A stretch of 64,000 nucleotides of DNA, from assembly GCA_905250125.1 (NCBI GenBank), contig CAJNOL010000326.1:62001-126000 (forward strand), written 5' to 3'. Each line of letters starts with the position of its first letter. Positions within the stretch are counted from its first letter, which is position 1. This DNA comes from Rotaria sordida (lineage: Eukaryota; Rotifera; Eurotatoria; Philodinida; Philodinidae). The notes beneath the pieces were generated by a model that saw only the letters and a program-made list of their open reading frames with translations, was not told where the DNA came from and ran no database searches. Made by a program: the position numbers and the translations under genes. Positions 1-10,258 of the stretch are shown in pieces.

Positions 1-451
1 AGTGTACATGTATGAGCGTGATTCTTTCATTCGCACTCAAATGAACTAAAAAGATCAAAATATTCTTACGGTTTTAAAAAATGTGTAAAGCATAAAAGTA
101 AAACAGGATAGATTTGATTACTCATAGACTTATAAACCTCAGAGATTTCGCCGTAAAAAATTTTACGGGTAAATCTGTTCTACAAAAAAATATCCGGTCT
201 GATATAGTTAGTCTACTGAACAAAGGGAGAAACAATATGACAATTTCTTTCTATTGAAATAATTAGCAAGAGTTCTTTGTACTGTGTAAATTCTTAAAAG
301 TCTCGACAAGGTTTATTAAATCTACTATTGCACATTTGATATTAAGAATGTAGAATATGTTTTAAAAAAAATTGGTTTCTTCCTTTTTTTTTTGGTTTAT
401 TATCAAATAAACAAAACTTAATTATATGATTTTTTTTAGACGAAAACTTAC

Positions 452-1226
452 CATCTTCAATAATAGCTAAAATTTCATTTCCTTTTGTATGACCTCGTAT
501 TATTAACCGACTAAGAAGAATAGCTAATGATTCCCATAAATGAATTGTAAATAAAACTAATCTTATATCATCAATATTTTGTATCCATAATTTTAATTGA
601 TTAAGAAAATTTGTTGAAATAATTAATGATGTTGATGATCGACTAAGAATTTCAACAATTTCTTTTGATAATGGTGTAAATTGTTTAATTATTTTTGAAA
701 GTAAATCAGTAATTAAATCACCATATATTAAATATGTTGTTGATGTAAGATGCATTGCAAGAAAATTTAATAAACATAATAACCATTCAACTAATGTTAA
801 TGTTAAAATATTTGATCGATATTCAACAAGTACAATAAATAATCGTATTATTGATAATAATATTTCATTATTATTATTATTATTATCATCATCATCTTTT
901 GTTAGAAATATTTGTTTAATAAATGGTAATAAATTTTGTTTAAATTGTATATCAGATAAATTTTCGTAATTTGTTATTAAACAATCAAGAATAAATAAAT
1001 AAATTTTTCTATCAACATTTTCTGTTGTTAATATATTACAAAGAATATTAAATAATGTTGTTCGTTGTGTTTGAGATTGATAATATTGATTATATATATG
1101 TATAAATTGTGTTGGTGAATGAAGATTTGTATGAAAATCCTCGAAAATATTTGAAACATCCATAGAATTTGATGTTACACATGTTGAACGTGTTTTTCGT
1201 GTTATTATTGTCGATGATGTTGACAT
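452..1226 (-). CDS. 5' exon of an unidentified helical-repeat protein (partial)
   Basis: The exon encodes about 258 residues starting at the ATG at 1226. The first ~30 residues are Ser/Thr-rich. The rest is a run of amphipathic and hydrophobic helices of the ARM/HEAT type, interrupted by an acidic Asp/Asn stretch near residue 115. The coding frame reaches a consensus splice donor (GTAAGT on the minus strand) at about 451, inside a Glu-Asp-Gly motif, so the protein continues in exons that are not visible. The 450 bases to the left show no convincing second exon, so the first intron is longer than that. I do not recognise the family. The divergent neighbour at 2.5 kb shares the intergenic region. 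Coding is likely from the length and the clean donor; function is unknown. Confidence 0.6.
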
Positions 1227-2385
1227 TGTTAAATAGATTGAACAAGTGTGAAACCATCATATCATTGAAAAATTAATAAACAATGGCAGCCATTTAAATG
1301 GACATATTCAAACAATGAATAACCTCCTTTTTGACACTCAAAGGTAAATAAAAAAAATTTTTTTTTTTTGTTTTGAATTAATATTTATATAATAGACACA
1401 TGTCAAATTTTTTAAAAGACGATCGAATAATCTTTTAATTTATAATAAAAATAAAATATTTAATTATTTCAAAATAATTATTACTGAAAAGAAAAACTTT
1501 AGAATATATTTGATTTGTGGTTATATGACATCTATAAAACGATGTCTCTAGTAGTATCAACACCAGGATTCCTAAAGACTAGAGAAGGAGGAAGGAATGA
1601 GCTTCCCTCAGACCTCCGATAAGATCACCGTTAGGAATAACTTGTAAAATTTTCCAGAAGGACTCAGACAGTTTTTGAGAGGATTCTATTTCCTCTTGTG
1701 GCACCGCCACCAGTTTCTAACTGTTCAAACTCTACGAAAATGTTATTAAAGAATTTTTTTTTCAAATTGTTTGTATATCGTCTTTTGAATCTGAATTTTC
1801 ATTTTTTTGTTCTTTCTTTTAAACAATAAATTCATATGATAGTACAAATATTATTACACTAGTTACTGAATATCATATAAATCAAAATCGCCTGACATGG
1901 TCATTCATCGGAAGTGATTGTAAAAGCTATATTAATTATTGAACTGAATCTTCGGAAAAAAATAATAAGAGAAATATTAGAATTATTATTATATGCAATC
2001 AAAGCAAACTACTACACAATTAAATTATTCATCGATGTAATTTCGAAACATGTTTAATAGAAATAATATTAACGAAATTATAGATTATATTGTTTTTTTT
2101 TTCTTTCTAAAAACAATTATATTTAAAATTCTGAATTTTAAAAATTATGATGAATCATACGAAAGAAAGATCAGATAATTTTTAATGTTTAATCATTAGT
2201 TTTCTTTATTACTATCTTTTATGTCGCAATAAAATTTTATTGAGTGCAAATTTTTTATTTGTATTATTCATCCTATTTGGATAGGAGAGTTTCTAAATAT
2301 AGTAATATTTTGCCACGTCGACAACAATATTTATGATTGGTTTAGTAAAAAAAATTAGTAATACTATTTCATCATTATTGCGCAA
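1227..2385. other. Divergent intergenic region
   Basis: This AT-rich spacer lies between two divergent genes. A GC-richer block at about 1540-1740 stands out from its surroundings and has no open frame, so it may be the remnant of an inserted element. An inverted CCAAT box (ATTGG, 2336-2340) sits upstream of the heat-shock element of the next gene. I see no other gene. Confidence 0.5.
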
Positions 2386-2400
2386 CTTCTAGAAAATTCT
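2386..2400 (+). promoter_or_regulatory. Perfect three-unit heat-shock element
   Basis: The 15 bases read cTTCt-aGAAa-aTTCt, three contiguous inverted nTTCn/nGAAn units, which is the canonical HSF1 binding site. The element lies 22 bases upstream of a TATA box and about 105 bases upstream of the first in-frame ATG, the usual promoter-proximal arrangement of inducible heat-shock genes. Heat induction is inferred. Confidence 0.75.
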
Positions 2401-2421
2401 TCACCTATCCATCTACGTGGG

Positions 2422-2429
2422 TATAAAAA
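2422..2429 (+). promoter_or_regulatory. TATA box
   Basis: TATAAAAA, preceded by G/C-containing sequence, lies 70 bases upstream of the ATG at 2492. This gives a plausible transcription start near 2450. It is the clearest core promoter in the window. Confidence 0.7.
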
Positions 2430-2491
2430 GCGAGATTTTATCTGTTGTATTTTCATTTGATATTATTCGTAACAAAATACAACATACAATT

Positions 2492-4388
2492 ATGGCTACA
2501 AATGTACAAGAATATACTGAACAATTACGTGTTCTTCAAGAACGTTTTCCACAAGAACCAACAAACAGATTAACTCGTCTTTTACAACGACATAATGGTG
2601 ATGTTGATCAGGTATAATATTTTTTATATTTTCTATAGCCCGCTAATACCTCTCATGCGGGGGAATGGAGGTTGCTTGATATTTATATATCAGCGTAAAA
2701 AAAAAACAGAATTTTTTTAAGTTAAAATATATATATATATTTGAATTAGGTTCGTGCAATTCTCGTTCAACGAGAATTTCGTGGTAAAAAATTCGATGCA
2801 CTTGAAACACGCTATGGTTCAACAGTAACAGCATTACAACAAGAATTTCTCTCGGCTCAACAACGTAAACGTATTCGTTTATTGAAACTTATGGAATGTT
2901 ATGGTGGTGATGTTGAACAAGTTCGAAAATTTTTAGAAAGAGGTGAAGAACGATGTCATCGAGGAGGTGAACATTCAGGCATGCATCGACGTCAAAGACG
3001 AGAAGAATTAAAAACAAAATATGCTACTCAATTAGCTGAATTATCTGCAGCTGGTATTAATGTTAATAGTCCATGTCTACTTCGACAATTGGAAAAAAAT
3101 CAAGGCGATGTTAATAAGGTAGGAGATGTTCTTTTATTTATTTTTGTTTTTTGTTTTAAAGAATATAATGATTTTTATATAATGAAATATTTCCATCATA
3201 ATAGATCATTGAAAAAATGTCACATCGTACAGAAAGAAAAGAAAAATTAGCTGAACTTGATACAAAATATGCAGATCAAATTGCACAACTTGAAGCTGAT
3301 GGTATCACAATAAAAAATAAACGAATATTAATACGTTTATTAGAAAAAGCTGATGGACAAGTTGATGTTGTTAAACAACTTTTAAATGAAAGAAAAGAAA
3401 AACATGAACAAAGACGAGAATATCGTCATAAACATCGAAATAAATCACCAAATAAAACAACAGATGAAACTAATCAAAAATGTTCAATGTGGAAAAAACG
3501 ACGTGAATTAAGTGTTGATGATATTAATAATCTTAAACGACTTCGTGCAGCTGGTGTACGTGGAAATCCAATGAAAATATTATCAATCTTTCAAGAATGT
3601 AATCAATCAGTTGACATGACAATTGCTCGAGCTGCAGAAGAACGAGAACGACGTAGTCGAAGTCGAGAAGAACGAAAATTAGTAAGATTAAATTTTAAAC
3701 ATAGAAAAGAGAAGTATTATTTTTATTTTTGTAGAAACATTCATTATTAGCTGAAGCTCAAAATGCTTATTTAACAATAAATAAACAAGAAGATTGGCCA
3801 CATGATATCGAAAAAGTTTATTTAGATGGAAATAATATGATGTTTGTTGTTGATTCTCTTCGTCGTTTATGTTTAAATCGAGCTGGTAAAAAAACTGAAC
3901 GTGCTTTAGGAGAAATAGCTTCAGCATGGAATGAACAAATGCATATACCATATATTGAACTTATTTTTGATTCAACACGTCAATTAGATCAAATTGGTAC
4001 AGTTAAAGTTACAAGTGCTCAACCTAATTATCGTACAACTGATGATATGTTAGTTGACATTGCACGACAACCTGAAAATCGTGAGAAAAATAAACATACA
4101 ATTATAGTGACATCTGACCGAGCTTTAGCTACGCTTGTAAGTTTAAGAAATTAGTTTTTTTTTCTTTTTTGTCTTCAATTTAATGTATAATTATAGTTAC
4201 AACGTGAAGGATGTTTACTGGTTAAACCATATAATTGGTTTGCTCATTGTGTTATGATTTTGACACCTGATTTAATAAAGTATGAAGAATTAACAGGCAT
4301 GATGACAAAAGAACCAACATCAACAACATTTAAAACTCGTTATAATTTTGATGAACTTGTTCAACGTATTGCTAAAATTGATTTATAA
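2492..4388 (+). CDS. UBA/CUE-like repeat protein with NYN/PIN-type nuclease domain
   Basis: Five exons (2492-2611, 2750-3118, 3205-3681, 3735-4136, 4197-4388) join in frame to about 519 residues. Residues 1-320 contain about five related helical units. Several carry a UBA/CUE-like signature (NGDVDQV, GGDVEQV, QGDVNKV, DGQVDVV) separated by basic, charged linkers. Residues ~350-460 match the NYN (YacP-like) branch of PIN-fold ribonucleases. The acidic motifs are all present: LDGNN (D353), IFDST (D401), TTDD (D425/D426) and TSDR (D450), so the metal site looks intact. The family is known to cleave RNA; ubiquitin or other peptide binding by the repeats is inferred. The start is the first in-frame ATG after the TATA box. 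The upstream HSE suggests stress induction. Intron 1 has a small GC hairpin (2639-2661). Confidence 0.8.
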
Positions 4389-5278
4389 ACTTTCAAATTT
4401 GATTTATTATTATAATCAAGAAAAATTTTAAATTATAGTTTTTTTTTTCTTTTTACTACATATTGAAAATAAACTTTTAAAAATGAACTATTTGATAAAT
4501 TTGAACTGTCACCATTTTTTTCAATATTGACACGAAATACATTCATTACGAATTGATAAATGTATATTATTGCAAAGAAAAAAAAAAACGCTTTATTACA
4601 TATGTCTAATGGAAAGAATGTAAATGTGACTCTTCATACAATTTTTTCTTCTTGCTTATTCACATTATCGTATTCGAAATTATTCGAGCGAAACCGGTGA
4701 CCGTCCGAATACATTCTATGTACAAAACTAATTACGTTAGTTATTTGATTCAATCGGACAACTCACTTCTTTTTCTTTTTTTACCTTTCATATATGTAAC
4801 AGTTATGGTTTGCGTTCTTCTTTTTTCTCATGATCATTACATTTCTTCTTTTCTCTCTTTTTTTTTTTATTAAAGTGTTATGAAAGCGTGACCAAACGAC
4901 TAATAGGGAAGAAAAAGATGATGGTGAAAGGTAATACAAGTTGGATATAGAACATCGACATATAAGTATTCATTAAACGATAATATTCGAATTAGTAAGT
5001 TGTACAATAGAAAAAGTAGATCTTTTATTTTCCAAAAAAAAATCATCTACTAATAGGTATGCATTGACAAATAGATATGTATAATTAGATTACTCCTTTA
5101 CAAAAAAAATAAACAGATGAAATACATAGAAAACTAATTCATTGAAAAGATTGTATAATTATTTAATTAAGATTATAGAGATTTTATCAAATGATCTAGT
5201 TAAATTAATTATATTATTAAGATATTTTCGTTTTTAGTTTCAATTTTTTTTGTTTCTATTTGTAACACATAAAATATT
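4389..5278. other. Intergenic spacer
   Basis: This region holds the 3' UTR of the NYN gene (an AATAAA lies near 4467) followed by AT-rich sequence. I see no gene, conserved motif or repeat in it. Confidence 0.5.
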
Positions 5279-5964
5279 ATGCCTGTTACTACTGTTATGA
5301 AATCATCAACACCCGTAAGTACAGTTTCATCTTTGGATACAAATAATGCGTCAACTGCTGTTCAAAGTGGTCCATATACAAAAGCTCAATGTAAATGATT
5401 TTTATTTTCTTTCTTGATTAAATAAAAATCTATTTAAATTTTTCTTAGTTCAAAATACTATGGAAGGTTCTCGAAGTGTAAAAAGTATTAAAGAAGTTGA
5501 ACAATTACTTCGTGATTATCCAGCTGCATTAGAACTTTTTCGTACAGGACGATATAAAGTTAAAGTTAAATATGAATCTGATGTTGAACGTGTTATACTT
5601 GTTGAAAAACGAGCAAGTAAAATTGCATCAAATCATGAAACAAAAACACATGGTACTCAACAACAGAATCAATCTCATTATTATGTATCAACAAATTTAG
5701 AAAAAATGAGAGAAGATCTTAAAAAAGAACGAGATTCAGAACGTTCACGTAGTCGTACACATTCACAAGATCATATTGCACCACCACCACCACCACCACC
5801 ACCAATAACAACAACGTCTGTAACAGATGATAATATATTGTCACAAGCAACAACATCTTCAATGCGTATGACAAGTAATATTCAACCTAAAGTTGATAAT
5901 CATCGAACAACATCAAATGAACAAGATGTTTCTGTCACATCACAACGCAAACAACAACAACCGC

Positions 5965-6001
<37 letters not shown>

Positions 6002-6801
6002 TACTCATCATCGTACGAATTCACGTGAAAGTCCTTTCAATGTATCACAATCAAAACATAAAGGAAAAAAAAGTAGTCGAGATCATGCAAGAGCTTTAGT
6101 ACCTTATGTACCTAATGCTAATCAACCTCAATATATGTGGCCACAATCACGACCTGTTCAACATTATTATAGCAATCCTGTATTACCACAACAATCGCAA
6201 CCATCAAATATTTATATGCCTCCATCATTTTTACCTCAACAAAATCCATTATATCAACAACCATATTATTATGGTCAACAACCTCCTGCTCTTTCTTATC
6301 AAAAGTAAAACAATAATTTATATTGAAAAAATAAAACAAATTTTTTTTGTTTTCTATTTAATTAATTTCTTAGACCATCTGTTTATCCAACATCATCAAC
6401 AGCAAAATCAGTAAGAAATATTGATAATTCAAATACTCATCCAACACGTAATCATCCATTATCACCTCAGACAAATAAAAATCCAAATCGAGGTACGACA
6501 CATCCTACATCATTTCATACATTTTATCCGAATCAACAACAACAACAATATCAATCTACTCAACCTATATATCAATCACAAATACCAATACCAATATCTG
6601 CTCCCTGGTCAGCAACAGCTCATAAACGAACAGACCCAGTTGTCAATAATAATAATAATCAGCAGCATCATGTTCATAGAGAAAGTCGACGAAGTTCGAA
6701 ACATCGTGCTCATAGTGTTGAGACAGGACCTCGTAGTCAACCTCCAATTCGTTATTATAATCAATCAGAACAACAAGCTCCTCCTATGACTACTGAAAGT
6801 C

Positions 6802-6833
<32 letters not shown>

Positions 6834-7402
6834 CGATCTCATCAGACAAGTGCACCAGTTAATACTATTGTTCCATCTGTAGAACCTGTTAAAGAACAAA
6901 ATATTCCATTAGTAAAAGAAAAGTTTATTTTACATGAAAACATAAAAAAAAAGAAAAATAATTTTCGTTATCTATTTAGAAAGAACCAATGACAGTAGTT
7001 AATAATGGTAGTAGTGGTGATAGATTAACTATTCGTCAACTTAATGGTTTGTTTTCTAATATTTCTTCTATTATTAACATTTTTTTTTTCTTTTTTATAG
7101 AAATTTTTCTTCGAACAGAACCATCAGGTCGATTACCATATACTACATTACCTAATATTTTACAACGTTTTGGCATATCATTAGCAGAAAGTGATTTAAC
7201 TTCAGCTGCACGTGATCTTCAATATAATAGTAAGATAAATTTATTTTTCTTTCAAAAATAATCTTTGTTTTTGTTTTATTTTTTTAGTTAATGAACCAAT
7301 ATCTGCTCGACGTCTAGTACATATTTTAGTTCGATTAGGTAAAATAGCAAAATCAACACATCAACAACAACAACAACAACAACAACAACCACAACAACAA
7401 CC

Positions 7403-7434
<32 letters not shown>

Positions 7435-7608
7435 CTGCTATTTCACCAATCATGTTACCTGAAGATCGTGAAGTGACTGATATTATGACACAAAATAGAG
7501 TAGGCGGCGTAAGTTTTTCGTAATTAGGTTTAAATAATTATCTTTTTCTTTTACTAGGCTACATCAACTCATATACATTCATCAACGCATCCCAATCATT
7601 GGTATTAA
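5279..7608 (+). CDS. Gln/His-rich low-complexity protein with EF-hand-like C-terminal region
   Basis: Seven exons (5279-5390, 5449-6304, 6374-6911, 6980-7046, 7101-7229, 7288-7508, 7558-7608) join in phase to about 657 residues. Residues ~40-95 form a folded-looking N-terminal segment (VEQLLRDYPAALELF, then KVKVKYES). A long disordered middle follows with a Pro run, a poly-Gln tract encoded by CAA repeats (about 5949-6000), Pro/Tyr/Gln-rich sequence and a poly-His run (about 6801-6831). Exons 4-6 encode two helical pairs (RLTIRQLN-EIFLRTEPSGRLPYTTL and RFGISLAESDLTSAARDL) that resemble a degenerate EF-hand pair. A second poly-Gln tract follows (about 7369-7430). I do not recognise an orthologue. 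The disordered regions suggest a scaffold or RNP-type role, but this is only inference. Confidence 0.7.
5949..6000 (+). repeat. CAA microsatellite (poly-Gln)
   Basis: A near-perfect run of CAA codons within exon 2 of the low-complexity gene encodes poly-Gln. Runs of this kind are prone to length polymorphism. Confidence 0.85.
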
Positions 7609-9135
7609 TATTGAAGACATACAATACACATATATTTATATATATATATACATATACGCGCACTACGTAGAATAACAATGAAATAATCGGCAAATTTTTT
7701 TTTCTATAATTTTAATGTATTTGTATTCATTTATCTTGTTTGAAATATTGTCGAGTTCATGATTTAGAAAAAAAAAAACATAAAATTACAGACTATATTT
7801 CCAATTTAATTGTCTCTTGTTCTTTTGTGAAGTTCAGCTAATAAGTTATAACTTCATGGGTTAGACAATGAATTATGGCATCATTTATACGAACCGAAAA
7901 AAAAAGATTCTAGTGAATATTTGTCGTTGTTTTTTCTTTTTTTGGCAGAATGATAAAATCTGACTTTTAATCTGTTGACAATTTGTATATTTTTTTGAAC
8001 GTGTAGCTAGAACTTGTCGGATTTAAAATTTTCAGATCCAGAATCAATCCAACGGACTCTTGACAAACTATCGAAAATATACAACTCATTATAAACAAAA
8101 AAATTATTTATTATTATCTAGTTTAACAAGTAAAATTATTTGAAATTTTATAGAATTCTTATATTCCAATGATGCGTTACAATAATATCATAGCAAAAAT
8201 AGAACATTTACTCATGTTTCAATTTGCGAAAGAAATTTAACTTGTGTCTTTTGTATATGATAGACAGATGTAGTAGACATTAATACATCAAATACCAAGT
8301 TGATGAATAGTTCAACCTTCAATAATAGAACAATTACACTCATCAATTATGATATCTCCTATGTTCATCTATATGTGTTAGTGACAGTGCAATTACTATA
8401 GCTATTGACAACGATAATCGATCGTTGTATGGTGTCTATATTGATCAATATCAAATATATATGTACATTATCATATTCTAGTTACAATTAGTATGACTAT
8501 TCACATGAAGATCGTTTATCGATATTATATTTCAATGACTTACAATGCTATGAAAAAAAAAAAAAAAAAAATTCAATTATCTACTAGTTTTAGATAAATT
8601 CAAATAGTCTAATTGAAAAACAAAAAAGAATTATTCAATAATTAATTGTCGAATAATCATTGTTGAGAACTATAAATTTTTAAAAATTTATAACATGTAA
8701 TATTCTTGCAAATTTTTTCTTTTTATTAATAATATTCTTATTAATGGCTTATGAGAATTTTCTCTGGCCTTTTTTTGTAACATTGTTTCTATGACAAAAT
8801 CAATTCAATTAATTTTACTGTACTTTTTTTTTTTCTAAACAAACAAAAATCTTCATAATAAGAATTAAATATTTCATATATCTATGTCAGTGTTTTATCC
8901 AGCGAGAGGATAGCACTTCTGACCTCTCTAGAATTTATGATTATTGTAGTACGTACTATGTGTCTATGGTTCCCTCACCCAAAAAAAACAGCTGTTCGTC
9001 CTCCCGAAGTTTTGAATAGCTCGTTCGAAAGATACAATCTGGATAAAACACTCTATCTATCGAATAAAAATCATAAAATCACACACACACAAAAAAGTGA
9101 TTATCACAAGTTTATAATTTTTCTTCATAAATTGA
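7609..9135. other. Convergent intergenic region
   Basis: This lies between the plus-strand low-complexity gene and the minus-strand PEX11 gene. It is AT-rich, with a TA/TATA microsatellite near 7628-7652 and a small TIR element at 8889-9052. I see no coding region. Confidence 0.5.
8889..9052. mobile_element. Small TIR element (MITE-like), copy 1
   Basis: AGTGTTTTATCCAG at 8889-8902 is matched by its exact reverse complement CTGGATAAAACACT at 9039-9052. The 164 bp unit encodes nothing. A shorter relative with nearly the same ends is in a TMF1 intron at 22535-22593, which supports a mobile family. The flanks (ctatgtc and ctatcta) are similar but not identical, so no target-site duplication can be claimed. 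Confidence 0.65.
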
Positions 9136-10010
9136 TTATAATGCCATTTTAACAATATTACATATCGTAGCTAAAGTTCCACATAAACCAACCATAAATA
9201 CAGGTAATTTACCTGACCATAAAAATTTTGGTATTGCAAGCCAATGAATACAAAGGAGAAAAAAACAAAAATTATTTAATAATGTCAACATACATTTATA
9301 CATTTCAGATAAAGGTACCATTGGACTGAAAAACAATTACAAAGAAAAAAAAACTTATAATTTATTTCAATTAAAATCTAACCTTCGTATTTCTTTACTA
9401 TTTCCATCTTTATTTCTTTCTGCTTTCAATAATTTTTTATATTTAATTAATTGAATGGTATTTCTATTTAAATCAAAAAAACAACAACAACAACATATAA
9501 TTCATTTCAATAATAAATAATTCTACGTACTTAATAATTGAAATAACAATATTCGATAACCAACAAATTAATGAAACAAGCCGCAATGGTCTCGATGATC
9601 GATTTATACCAAATACATTTGCTTCACATAACCATGCTATACATTCAGCAGGATAATAAACAAAATCACATAAATTACCAACTAATGTTAATAAACGATT
9701 GAGATGCGATGATAGTGAATCCTAAATAATAATTTAAATAAATAATTTTTCAACAAAAAAAAAAAAAAAAAAGATAAATTACATTTTGTCCAAGACCATA
9801 TTTACGAATTCTTGAAAGGCAAGCAAAATAATCTAATGATCGATTAATAGTACGACATAAACTAATACGAGCATATAAATTCATAAGATTTTCACGCCAT
9901 TTATTTTTTTCTGATAAACAACCAGCTGTAAGACAAACTGAATATTGTGAAAGACATAAAAGTGTATTTCTTGAAGAATTTAATTCTAATTGATTTGCTA
10001 ACAAATCCAT
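9136..10010 (-). CDS. PEX11G: PEX11-family peroxisomal membrane protein (PEX11G-like)
   Basis: Four exons (10010-9783, 9721-9531, 9463-9383, 9325-9136) join to about 229 residues, close to the ~240 residues usual for PEX11 gamma. The N-terminus (MDLLANQLELNSSRNTLLCL) and the following NLYARISLCRTINRSLDYFACL and KYGLGQN segments follow the PEX11C pattern of an amphipathic helix, then an SxCRTxxRxxD-like helix, then a YGLG turn. The C-terminus has two hydrophobic segments (about residues 175-195 and 200-222), the second with a glycine-rich VGLCGTL motif. PEX11 proteins sit in the peroxisomal membrane and promote elongation and division. The gene lies about 250 bp downstream of CC2D1 on the same strand, with its own ATG. 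No unusual residues were noted. Confidence 0.85.
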
Positions 10011-10258
10011 TCCAAAAAAAATTTATATTTCAATCTAGAAATATACACATGGGCAAGTCGAGTTTTATATAAATAATTTTGTTTTTTTTTTATTATCCAT
10101 TGATGTTAATAGCTTTATTAACACAAAAGAATTTTTACAAAAAAAGAAAAATGTAATAATTCATGCAAACAAGAAATCAAAGAAAAGTGTAATAAATAAA
10201 TCGAGTGTGAATAACAAACAGAAAAACTTTAAAATAAGATTGAATCTGGCATTTATCA

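Noticed and set aside
5893..6789. Asn/Ile/His-rich reading frames overlapping the low-complexity gene
   Set aside because: They are frame shadows of CAA, CAT and AAT codon repeats in the spliced gene.
8880..9060. Target-site duplication around the TIR element
   Set aside because: Flanks (ctatgtc and ctatcta) are similar but not identical, and the second copy shows none, so a superfamily such as hAT cannot be assigned.
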